Source: a virus | Reading direction: 5' to 3' (one strand) | DNA: 64,000 nucleotides | Virus record (IMG/VR): IMGVR_UViG_3300025849_000031 | Coordinates: 1-64,000 of that record | Shown: positions 9,326-16,239 of the stretch, piece after piece | How positions within the stretch are numbered: the stretch's first letter is position 1 | Layout: every line of letters begins with the position of its first letter | Notes under the pieces: model-generated | The model's input: only the letters and a program-made list of their open reading frames with translations | The model's database searches: none | Told to the model about the DNA's origin: nothing | Translations under genes and position numbers: made by a program

Positions 9326-9356
9326 TTAGTAATAACTTCTTCGAAGTAAACTAGAA

Positions 9357-9384
9357 AGGGGGATCTTCGGATCCCTCTTTTTTT
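9357..9384 (+). terminator. Strong intrinsic terminator after gene 23
   Basis: AGGGGGATC (9357-9365) pairs with GATCCCTCT (9370-9378) around a TTCG loop closed by C-G, with a single G-U pair, and runs into TTTTTTT. This is a textbook rho-independent terminator that closes the head operon. Confidence 0.93.
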
Positions 9385-9387
9385 ACG

Positions 9388-9395
9388 TATAAATA
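9388..9395 (+). promoter_or_regulatory. T4-type late promoter box before the second tube-like gene
   Basis: An exact TATAAATA starts four bases after the T run of the gene 23 terminator and 29 bp before the ATG at 9417. The terminator-promoter pairing isolates this gene from the capsid operon. Confidence 0.87.
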
Positions 9396-9416
9396 AAGAT
9401 ATAACGGAGATAAATT

Positions 9417-9884
9417 ATGGCAGTTACAACTAATAAGAACTTTCTAAGTCCTACGGGCTTTCAACTAAAGATGGACTATAACAAGTATCCAAACTTAGAG
9501 TACTTCTGTACGGCTGCAGGTTTACCTGGAATAAATATGGCTGAGGCTGCTGTTCCATATAAAGGTGCTAATATTGGATTTATCGGCGATCGAATCAACT
9601 TTGAAGATTTGACTATACGCTTTAATGTCACTGAGAACATGGAAAACTATCTTGAAACATTTAATTGGATGAATGACATTGTGAATGGTGCACAAGAAAT
9701 GAGTGAGTTAATGTCAGATGCTACTCTTATTATACTAAATTCACATAACAATAAATCAAAGGAAGTACAGTTTAGAGACGTATTCCCAACAGCATTATCT
9801 GGTTTGCAATTTGATACATCGACTGGTGTTGAGTATCTTACTGCTGAAGTAACATTTAAGTACTCATACTTTGAAATAAAATAG
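9417..9884 (+). CDS. Second gp19-like tail-tube-fold protein
   Basis: A 155-residue protein whose layout parallels gp19: an N-terminal FxLKMDYNKYPNLEYFCTAA strand pair, LPGINMAEAAVPYKG, then GDRINFEDLTIRFNV and a late WMNDIV helix (compare GDRSFEPWSITVIND and RWMNGI in gp19). The fold is the tube/Hcp barrel, so it should be a tail component such as a tube-initiation, tube-termination or baseplate-proximal ring. It has its own late promoter and a strong terminator upstream. The exact T4 counterpart cannot be fixed from sequence alone. Confidence 0.75.
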   Translation: MAVTTNKNFLSPTGFQLKMDYNKYPNLEYFCTAAGLPGINMAEAAVPYKGANIGFIGDRINFEDLTIRFNVTENMENYLETFNWMNDIVNGAQEMSELMSDATLIILNSHNNKSKEVQFRDVFPTALSGLQFDTSTGVEYLTAEVTFKYSYFEIK

Positions 9885-9929
9885 GCATATATATATAATT
9901 ATAATACTGATTGATAAGGTTACAACTAT

Positions 9930-10376
9930 ATGATTGATTTAAAATCCATTCTAGAAATGTGGCATAGAGATTGCGTGATAGATGAAATGCAGTTAGATGA
10001 AGCATCTCGCGAATCTGCCAGACTTCATGGTAAATACCTAGAACTTATGAGCATCAATAAGCTTACGTTAAGACGACGTGAAGCTGAGTTTAAAGTATTG
10101 CTTAAAAATAAGTGGTTACACTATAACGGTAAACTATCTAAGCAAGAGATGGATGATCTCGGTTGGGGTTATGATCCACTTAATGGTCTTACCGTACTTA
10201 AAGGAGACATGGATAAATTCTATGACTCCGATCCTGTTATACAAGAAGCACAATCTAAAATCGAATACCTTGAAGAACTTGATAAGACTCTAAAAGAAAT
10301 CTTAGAGAATGTTAAGTGGCGACATCAGAATATCAAAAATATTATAGAATGGCATAAGTTCACAAGTGGAGTATAA
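9930..10376 (+). CDS. uvsY: Recombination mediator UvsY
   Basis: UvsY loads UvsX recombinase onto gp32-covered single-stranded DNA. It has 148 residues (T4 137). The N-terminal LKSILEMWHRDCVIDEMQLDEAS resembles the UvsY start, and the basic segment KLTLRRREAEFKVLLKNKWLHYNG fits the DNA-binding region. The C-terminus is a helix with KTLKEILENVKWRHQNIKNII. It overlaps uvsW by one base (TAATG), the same partner arrangement as in T4-like genomes. Confidence 0.85.
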   Translation: MIDLKSILEMWHRDCVIDEMQLDEASRESARLHGKYLELMSINKLTLRRREAEFKVLLKNKWLHYNGKLSKQEMDDLGWGYDPLNGLTVLKGDMDKFYDSDPVIQEAQSKIEYLEELDKTLKEILENVKWRHQNIKNIIEWHKFTSGV

Positions 10377-11887
10377 TGGATAAGATCGTTGTATCTAAAG
10401 CAAATCATGTATTTCTGAATATACAAACAGATCCTGGTATTGAAATGGAATTATCAGATCATTTCTGTTTTTACGTTCCGGGATATAAGTTCATGCCTGC
10501 TTATAAAAACAAGATGTGGGACGGTAAGATACGCTTATATGATGTTCGTAAAAAGCAGTTATATACTGGTTTGTTTAAATACCTTCGTGAGTTTGCTGCA
10601 TCTCGGGATTACGATATAGAAATTGTTGATAATCATCACTATGGTCGAATAGATGCTGTTGAGAATATTGATGTGCCTGCACTATTAAGTGAGTTACATT
10701 TAACTGCAGGTGGTAATAAGATTGAAGCGAGAGGATATCAGCAAGCAGCAGTGCATCATGCTTTGAGTAATAGACAATCCTTACTGCTCTCTCCAACAGC
10801 TTCTGGTAAGTCACTAATCATTTACATGGCAATACGTTATTATTTAAGTACATACACTGACAGAAACGTGTTACTGATTGTGCCGACTACATCTCTTGTA
10901 GAACAAATGTATTCTGATTTTGGTGATTATAGTCAATACGATGAATGGGATGTAGAAGAGAATTGTCATAAGATTTATGGTGGTAAAGAGAAGTATGATA
11001 TAAGACAGCGGGTAGTGATTAGTACATGGCAGTCGATATATAAGGAACGTGCTCCATGGTTTGCTGACTATGGTATGATTATTGGTGATGAAGCACATAA
11101 CTTTAAAGCAAAATCATTGACAGCAATCCTCGAGAAGTGTTGTAATGCTAAATATAGAATTGGTACAACAGGCACATTAGATGGAACACAGACACACCAG
11201 CTCGTATTAGAAGGTTTGTTCGGTCCAGTTCATAAGGTGACTACTACTAAAGCGTTGATTGATTCGAAAGATTTGGCTGATTTAGATGTATCGGTATTAC
11301 TACTTAAGTACGCTGATGAATATTGTAAGCAAATCTCAAAGGTGAAGTATCAGGAAGAGATGGACTTTATTGTAAGACATGATCCTCGTAATCAGTTTAT
11401 ATCGAACCTTGCTTTAGATCAAGATGGTAATACTCTTATTCTGTTTCAATACGTCGACAAACACGGTAAACCATTACATGATATGTTAACAAAGAAGCTA
11501 GAAGAAATGGGTAGAACCAATCGTAAGCTATTCTATGTATCTGGTGAAACTGGAGTAGACGACAGGGAGAACATAAGAGCTATTACTGAAGGAGAAGCTG
11601 ATGCAATTATTGTAGCTTCAGTTGGTACGTTCTCTACAGGCATAAATATAAAAAGATTGAACAACATAATCTTTGCATCACCGTCGAAGTCTCAAGTAAG
11701 AGTACTTCAATCAATTGGTAGAGGATTGCGTAAGTCAGCTGATGGTAAAGCTACAAAGGTGTACGATATAGCTGATGATTTACATTGGAAGAGCTCAAAG
11801 AATTATACGTTGAATCATGCGGCTGAAAGAATAAAGATATATAATAGAGAGAAATTTAAATACAAAGTATATGAGATAAACATATGA
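10376..11887 (+). CDS. uvsW: DNA/RNA helicase UvsW
   Basis: This superfamily 2 helicase unwinds R-loops and branch-migrates recombination intermediates, shifting replication from origin-dependent to recombination-dependent mode. It has 503 residues. Walker A SPTASGKS is at about 139-146, DEAH at 238-241, and QSIGRGLRKS is motif VI near the end. The N-terminal about 100 residues (PGYKFMPAYKNKMWDGKIRLYD) are the UvsW substrate-binding domain. It is translationally linked to uvsY upstream and overlaps the next small gene by 4 bp. Confidence 0.96.
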   Translation: MDKIVVSKANHVFLNIQTDPGIEMELSDHFCFYVPGYKFMPAYKNKMWDGKIRLYDVRKKQLYTGLFKYLREFAASRDYDIEIVDNHHYGRIDAVENIDVPALLSELHLTAGGNKIEARGYQQAAVHHALSNRQSLLLSPTASGKSLIIYMAIRYYLSTYTDRNVLLIVPTTSLVEQMYSDFGDYSQYDEWDVEENCHKIYGGKEKYDIRQRVVISTWQSIYKERAPWFADYGMIIGDEAHNFKAKSLTAILEKCCNAKYRIGTTGTLDGTQTHQLVLEGLFGPVHKVTTTKALIDSKDLADLDVSVLLLKYADEYCKQISKVKYQEEMDFIVRHDPRNQFISNLALDQDGNTLILFQYVDKHGKPLHDMLTKKLEEMGRTNRKLFYVSGETGVDDRENIRAITEGEADAIIVASVGTFSTGINIKRLNNIIFASPSKSQVRVLQSIGRGLRKSADGKATKVYDIADDLHWKSSKNYTLNHAAERIKIYNREKFKYKVYEINI

Positions 11888-12258
11888 GTGAAATAGAAGA
11901 AATGCCAATTAGACAATTTAAACTTATGAATGGTGATGAGATCATAGGTTTAGTTGCAAACAATAATGAAACTAACTTTGTAGTAGATAGACCATTTAAA
12001 GTAGAAGCAAATGAGAATAAAGCTGATATGTATCGGTTAGTACCTTGGTTTGATCTCTCTTTAAGTAATACGTTCACCATCGATAAATCGATGGTAGTTG
12101 CACATGCTGCTGTAGCTGGTAACATTAAAGAAACATACGTCAAGTTTGCCATCTCTTTAGATGAAAAGGTTAATGATATTGATGACCTTGATATTGAAGA
12201 CTTTGAAGATGACAATACTCCAGATCTGATTCCAGATAAGAATAAAACATACCATTAA
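11884..12258 (+). CDS. Small conserved phage protein with Sm-like beta pattern (paralogue of 26693 gene)
   Basis: A 124-residue protein starting RQFKLMNGDEIIGLV, followed by alternating strands (NFVVDRPFKVE), a VPWFDLSLSN segment and an acidic tail. The KLxxGDEIxGxV opening followed by a PFKV strand is like small SH3/Sm-fold proteins, and a related protein lies at 26693-26998. Function is unknown. It overlaps uvsW by ATGA, so it is co-translated with it. Confidence 0.8.
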   Translation: MSEIEEMPIRQFKLMNGDEIIGLVANNNETNFVVDRPFKVEANENKADMYRLVPWFDLSLSNTFTIDKSMVVAHAAVAGNIKETYVKFAISLDEKVNDIDDLDIEDFEDDNTPDLIPDKNKTYH

Positions 12259-12347
12259 AATTAGTATACCTCTGCCTCCCCGGTTAACTATATTATTATA
12301 ACACATAATCGCGTATTTGTACACCTTTATTTTAATTAATTTAATGG

Positions 12348-12376
12348 TGTACATTCGCCGTAAACTATGTTATAAT
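12348..12376 (+). promoter_or_regulatory. Early-type promoter upstream of gene 55
   Basis: TGTACA (12348-12353), a 17-bp spacer and TATAAT (12371-12376) with an upstream TG (extended -10). Transcription would start near 12383, about 16 bases before the gp55 ATG, with GGAGAT as the ribosome site. Confidence 0.9.
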
Positions 12377-12398
12377 ATGCTTATTATGGAGATAATAT

Positions 12399-12983
12399 AT
12401 GACTAAAAAACTTAAACCAAAAGAAAAACCACACTACGTCAATAACAGAGAGTTTTCGTACGCTGTTGTCGATTATGTTAAAGCAGTAAATGATGCAATA
12501 GCTAAAGATGAAGTACCACCAAAGGTGACTGATTATATTGCAACATGTTTCATGAAGATATCTGAAGGCCTGTCTCACAGACCGAACTTTGTTCGGTACA
12601 CATATCGTGATGAAATGGTAATGGATGCGGTTGAAAACTGTTTAAGAGCTATTCGTAACTATAATATTGAGACTGCTACACGTACTGGTAATCCTAATGC
12701 ATTCTCTTACTTTACTCAGATTTGCTTCTTTGCATTTATTCGACGTATCACGAAAGAAAAGAAACAACAAGATATAAAGCATCGATTCATTGAACGTATG
12801 GGTGTTGAGGATTTCATGGATATGGGTATGGATCAACAGGCTGCAGCTGATACAAGAGCGTATGTTGATCAACTTAAAAGTCGGATTGATATTATTAAGA
12901 CTAAGGACGAAGCTGTTAAGCAGTTTGCAAAGCAAGAAAAGATAGAAGCATCTGCAAAAAAACTTGAATTGTTTATGGTATAG
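12399..12983 (+). CDS. 55: Late-transcription sigma factor gp55
   Basis: A small sigma-70-family protein that directs host RNA polymerase to TATAAATA late promoters together with the gp45 clamp. It has 194 residues (T4 185). The central block NAFSYFTQICFFAFIRRITKEKKQQ is the sigma region 2-like segment typical of gp55, preceded by RYTYRDEMVMDAVENCLRAI. Its own promoter is early-type, as needed to switch late genes on. The late boxes throughout this window are its predicted targets. Confidence 0.94.
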   Translation: MTKKLKPKEKPHYVNNREFSYAVVDYVKAVNDAIAKDEVPPKVTDYIATCFMKISEGLSHRPNFVRYTYRDEMVMDAVENCLRAIRNYNIETATRTGNPNAFSYFTQICFFAFIRRITKEKKQQDIKHRFIERMGVEDFMDMGMDQQAAADTRAYVDQLKSRIDIIKTKDEAVKQFAKQEKIEASAKKLELFMV

Positions 12984-12986
12984 ATT

Positions 12987-13088
12987 ATGATTGACGATAT
13001 TATTTATTGTTTTGCTTACGTTACATGGGGCTTTGTGTTATTCTACGGCTTCAGTTTGTTTTGTGATTTAATTGTTTACTTGGCTTAA
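12987..13088 (+). CDS. 33-residue single-pass membrane protein
   Basis: ATG 12987 to TAA 13088 encodes MIDDIIYCFAYVTWGFVL and a further hydrophobic stretch, essentially one membrane helix with an acidic N-terminus. It starts three bases after gp55. Small membrane proteins between 55 and 47 occur in T4-like phages, but no function can be assigned. Support is moderate because it is short and its ribosome site is weak. Confidence 0.5.
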   Translation: MIDDIIYCFAYVTWGFVLFYGFSLFCDLIVYLA

Positions 13089-13101
13089 AGAGAGAATTAT
13101 T

Positions 13102-13341
13102 ATGAAAGATAGATTTGATTTAGAACATGATATAATGAATTGTTGGAATGTAGTAGATGATGTTGATCTATTAGTGGAAACAATAATGGATAACCCAAAG
13201 TTTGATGATATTCCACCAGAAACATGTGATAGAATAGCAAATGGACTAATGGGAATTAAAGAGCTATATGCAATGCGGTTTGAGAAACTATGGGACACAT
13301 TCTTAGTAACATATCAACTAGATGAGTATAAAGAACAATGA
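13102..13341 (+). CDS. Conserved small phage protein
   Basis: A 79-residue acidic protein (DIMNCWNVVDDVDLLVETIMDNPKFDDIPPETCDRIANGL). It is helical by pattern, and I do not recognise a known function. ATG 13102, with AGAGAGAA upstream, is preferred over an upstream TTG at 13072 that lacks a ribosome site. The stop overlaps the gp47 start by four bases, so it belongs to the 55-47-46 transcript. Confidence 0.8.
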   Translation: MKDRFDLEHDIMNCWNVVDDVDLLVETIMDNPKFDDIPPETCDRIANGLMGIKELYAMRFEKLWDTFLVTYQLDEYKEQ

Positions 13342-14399
13342 AAATAGCTATCCTAAATGATACTCATTGTGGTGTACGTAACTCATCTGATGTATTCTTA
13401 AACTATCAAGAACGATTCTATTCTGAGATCTTCTTTCCTTATTTGAAAGAACATAACATTAAGAATATATTGCATCTTGGTGACTACTATGAACATAGAA
13501 AGTTTGTTAACTTTAAAGCTTTGAATCAAAATCGTAAAGTGTTCTTAGAGCCACTTAGAGATAATGGTATCACTATGGATATTATCCCTGGTAACCATGA
13601 TGTGTTCTATAAGAATACCAATGAGCTATGTTCTTTAAAAGAGCTACTTGGTTACTTTACAACAAACGTAAATATCATAATGAAGCCAACCGTTCTGGAC
13701 TATGATGGTCTAGGCGTAGCAGTTGTTCCATGGATTAATAATGCTAACTATAAAGAGTATACCGACTTTATTGCCAATTGTAAAGCTCCATTCCTTGGTG
13801 CTCACCTTGAGTTATTAGGATTTGATATGTACAAAGGCATGCCTAATCCACATGGTATGACAGCAGATCTATTTAAACGTTTCGAAAGTGTTATGTCAGG
13901 TCACTTTCATACGAAGTCAAGTAAAGGTAATGTTCACTATCTAGGTTCTCAGATGGAGTTTACTTGGAGTGATGTTGATGATCCTAAGTTCTTCCACATA
14001 CTTGATACTGAAACTCGAGAGCTCACTCCCGTACGTAATCCTATCACAATGTTTGAAAAAATAGTGTACAATGACGAGCAAATAGATTATAATAGTATAG
14101 ATGTAGAGCAATATCGACATAAGTTCATCAAAGTATTGGTTGTCAATAAGACTGATCTATACACGTTTGATAAGTTTATCGATAGACTACAGGGTGTTGA
14201 AACATATGAATTGAAGATCGCTGAGAACTTTGAAGAGTTTGTAGGTTCAAGCGTTGATGATGATAAGGTTTCTTTGGAAGATACAAAGGACTTACTCGAT
14301 ACATATGTTGATGCGGTTGAAACGGATCTTGACAAAGATAATATTAAAATGAAGCTACGGGAACTATATACCGAAGCACAAAACCTTGAGGTTGTATGA
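13338..14399 (+). CDS. 47: Recombination nuclease subunit gp47 (Mre11/SbcD-like)
   Basis: This metallophosphoesterase subunit of the gp46/gp47 complex resects DNA ends for recombination-dependent replication and degrades host DNA. It has 353 residues (T4 339). Metal-binding motifs appear in order: NDTHCG (residues 7-12), LGDYYEHR, PGNHD and SGHFHT. It is translationally coupled to gp46 (ATGA overlap at 14396). Confidence 0.97.
   Translation: MKIAILNDTHCGVRNSSDVFLNYQERFYSEIFFPYLKEHNIKNILHLGDYYEHRKFVNFKALNQNRKVFLEPLRDNGITMDIIPGNHDVFYKNTNELCSLKELLGYFTTNVNIIMKPTVLDYDGLGVAVVPWINNANYKEYTDFIANCKAPFLGAHLELLGFDMYKGMPNPHGMTADLFKRFESVMSGHFHTKSSKGNVHYLGSQMEFTWSDVDDPKFFHILDTETRELTPVRNPITMFEKIVYNDEQIDYNSIDVEQYRHKFIKVLVVNKTDLYTFDKFIDRLQGVETYELKIAENFEEFVGSSVDDDKVSLEDTKDLLDTYVDAVETDLDKDNIKMKLRELYTEAQNLEVV
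14065..14093 (+). promoter_or_regulatory. Intragenic early-type promoter inside gene 47
   Basis: TGTACA (14065-14070), exactly 17 bp, TATAAT (14088-14093): the same geometry as the intergenic promoters. It lies about 300 bp before gene 46 and could give extra gp46 mRNA. No upstream TG is present, and the sequence is also constrained by coding, so this is a candidate only. Confidence 0.5.
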
Positions 14400-16111
14400 T
14401 ACATTTTAAAGTATGTAGATGGAAAAATCTACTATCAACTGGTAATGAATTTACAGAAATACAATTTGATAGAAGTCCAACCACTCTAATTGTTGGCCAA
14501 AACGGTGCAGGTAAGTCTACCTTACTTGATGCATTATCCTTTGGCCTCTTTGGTAAGTCACATCGCGATATTAAGAAAGACCAGCTGATTAACTCTATTA
14601 ATAAGAAGCATTGTGTCGTTGAAGTAGAGTTTAAGATTGGATCGTCTGAATTTAAGATCCACCGAGCAATCAAGCCAGGCAAATTCGAAATCTATCAAAA
14701 TGGCAATCTGATTAATCAATCATCAAGTGTTAGAGATTATCAGAAGTTCTTAGAGCAAAACATTCTTAAGTTGAATCACAAGTCATTTCACCAAGTAGTT
14801 GTACTAGGATCCAGTTCCTTCATTCCCTTTATGCAGCTACCATCGCATTCTCGTAGAGAAGTGATCGAAGACTTATTGGATATTAACATCTTCAGTAAGA
14901 TGAATGGTTTATTGAAAGAACGTAATGGTAAGATCAAAGAAGAGATTAAGGATCTATCATATCAGATTCAATTAATTAACGGTAAGATTGATACTCAAAA
15001 CAAGTATATCAAGAACCTTGAATCATTAAATGAAGATCAAATCGATGGTAAGCGTAAAACAATTCGTGATCATAAAAAGGTTATCGATCAAATCTTTGCT
15101 GAATCAAAAGACTTAGGTGATGGTCTTACTACGCTAATCGCTGAAGACGATTCATCTTATAGCAAACTTAATGATCAGTTATTGCAATTAAAAACTAAAG
15201 ACATGCAATACAATAACGATATCACTCAGCTTGTAAAGACTTCGAAGTTCTATGAAGAACATGATGATTGTCCTACATGTGACCAAGTCATAAGCAAAGA
15301 AAAGAAAACAGAGAAGCAAGAAGAGCTTAGACAGAATGCAATTCGAATTCAGGATGATAAAGTAAAAGCCGCAGTTGCAATGAAAGATTTAAATGCCTCT
15401 ATTAGTACAGTGCTAGATAGTCTTAATGAGCTAAAAGAAAAACAAGGTCAGATTCTTTCTAATAATGAAAAGATCTCTGTTTTACAAGGTGAAGTTGATA
15501 AGACTCAAAAGGAAATCAATTCACTATCTGGTCAGAGTGGTGATCTTAAGAATGCAAAGGTAGAGTTTGAAGGATTCCGTGAGTCAAAGGATTCATTAAA
15601 TGAACGTAAACTAAAGTACCTTGAAGAGCGTACATATAATGAAGTCATTGGTGAAATGCTGAAAGATACTGGTATCAAAACCAAAGTCATTAAACAGTAT
15701 CTGCCTGTAATGAATAAGATGATTAATCAATACCTTCAAGTGTTGGACTTCTTTGTAGCATTCCATTTAGATGAAAGCTTTAATGAGACAATCAAATCAC
15801 GCCACAGAGATACGTTTAACTATTCATCATTCTCTGAAGGCGAGAAGCAAAGAATCGATCTATCTCTACTGTTCACTTGGAGACAGGTTGCTAAGATGAA
15901 GAACTCTGCAGCTACCAACCTACTGATTCTAGATGAGACATTTGATAGTAGTCTTGATGTAGATGGCGTAGATTCTCTTACGAAGATTCTAGATACTCTC
16001 GAAGATGGCTCAAACGTGTTTATTATATCACATAAGGGTGATGTCTTAGAGAATAAGTTTAGATCAAAGATCGAATTCATTAAAGAAAGGAACTTCTCTA
16101 AAGTTAAATAA
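14396..16111 (+). CDS. 46: Recombination nuclease ATPase subunit gp46 (Rad50/SbcC-like)
   Basis: An SMC-like ATPase partner of gp47, 571 residues (T4 560). Walker A VGQNGAGKST is at 33-42. Long coiled coils flank a CPTCD zinc-hook (about residue 291-295). The C-terminal ABC signature SFSEGEKQRIDL and Walker B LLILDETFD complete the head domain. It is the last gene of the 55-47-46 unit; an AT-rich inverted repeat follows. Confidence 0.97.
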   Translation: MIHFKVCRWKNLLSTGNEFTEIQFDRSPTTLIVGQNGAGKSTLLDALSFGLFGKSHRDIKKDQLINSINKKHCVVEVEFKIGSSEFKIHRAIKPGKFEIYQNGNLINQSSSVRDYQKFLEQNILKLNHKSFHQVVVLGSSSFIPFMQLPSHSRREVIEDLLDINIFSKMNGLLKERNGKIKEEIKDLSYQIQLINGKIDTQNKYIKNLESLNEDQIDGKRKTIRDHKKVIDQIFAESKDLGDGLTTLIAEDDSSYSKLNDQLLQLKTKDMQYNNDITQLVKTSKFYEEHDDCPTCDQVISKEKKTEKQEELRQNAIRIQDDKVKAAVAMKDLNASISTVLDSLNELKEKQGQILSNNEKISVLQGEVDKTQKEINSLSGQSGDLKNAKVEFEGFRESKDSLNERKLKYLEERTYNEVIGEMLKDTGIKTKVIKQYLPVMNKMINQYLQVLDFFVAFHLDESFNETIKSRHRDTFNYSSFSEGEKQRIDLSLLFTWRQVAKMKNSAATNLLILDETFDSSLDVDGVDSLTKILDTLEDGSNVFIISHKGDVLENKFRSKIEFIKERNFSKVK

Positions 16112-16113
16112 GA

Positions 16114-16170
16114 CTTATATCAAAAAGTTATAAGAAAGTGACTTCTTATAACAAATCGATTTAAATAAAG
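16114..16170 (+). repeat. Inverted-repeat regulatory element, copy 1
   Basis: A 21-bp stretch at 16114-16134 (CTTATATCAAAAAGTTATAAG read in two parts) recurs exactly at 40836-40856. A perfect 10-bp inverted repeat GTTATAAGAA/TTCTTATAAC follows at 16127-16136/16143-16152, and then an AAATCGATTTAAATAAAGTG tract upstream of the -35 box. It could be a weak terminator for gp46, an UP element, or an operator for the next gene. Confidence 0.6.
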
Positions 16171-16182
16171 TGCACTAAATGT

Positions 16183-16211
16183 TGTACAACCGATGCTTCT
16201 TGTGGTATAAT
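16183..16211 (+). promoter_or_regulatory. Early-type promoter upstream of the VWA/metalloprotein gene
   Basis: TGTACA (16183-16188), 17-bp spacer, TATAAT (16206-16211). It is followed by AAGGAG before ATG 16240. Confidence 0.88.
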
Positions 16212-16239
16212 ATACCTATATTATCAAGGAGCACTTCCT

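Noticed and set aside
9889-9910. AT-repeat TATATATATAATTATAAT before uvsY
   Set aside because: It contains -10-like strings but no -35 of the local class at 17 bp; could be a middle or degenerate promoter but cannot be supported.
13071-13101. TTTACT followed 17 bp later by TATTAT before the 13102 gene
   Set aside because: The -10 has a mismatch, the start codon would lie at the transcript start, and the gene is already in the 55-47-46 transcript; not strong enough to list as a promoter.
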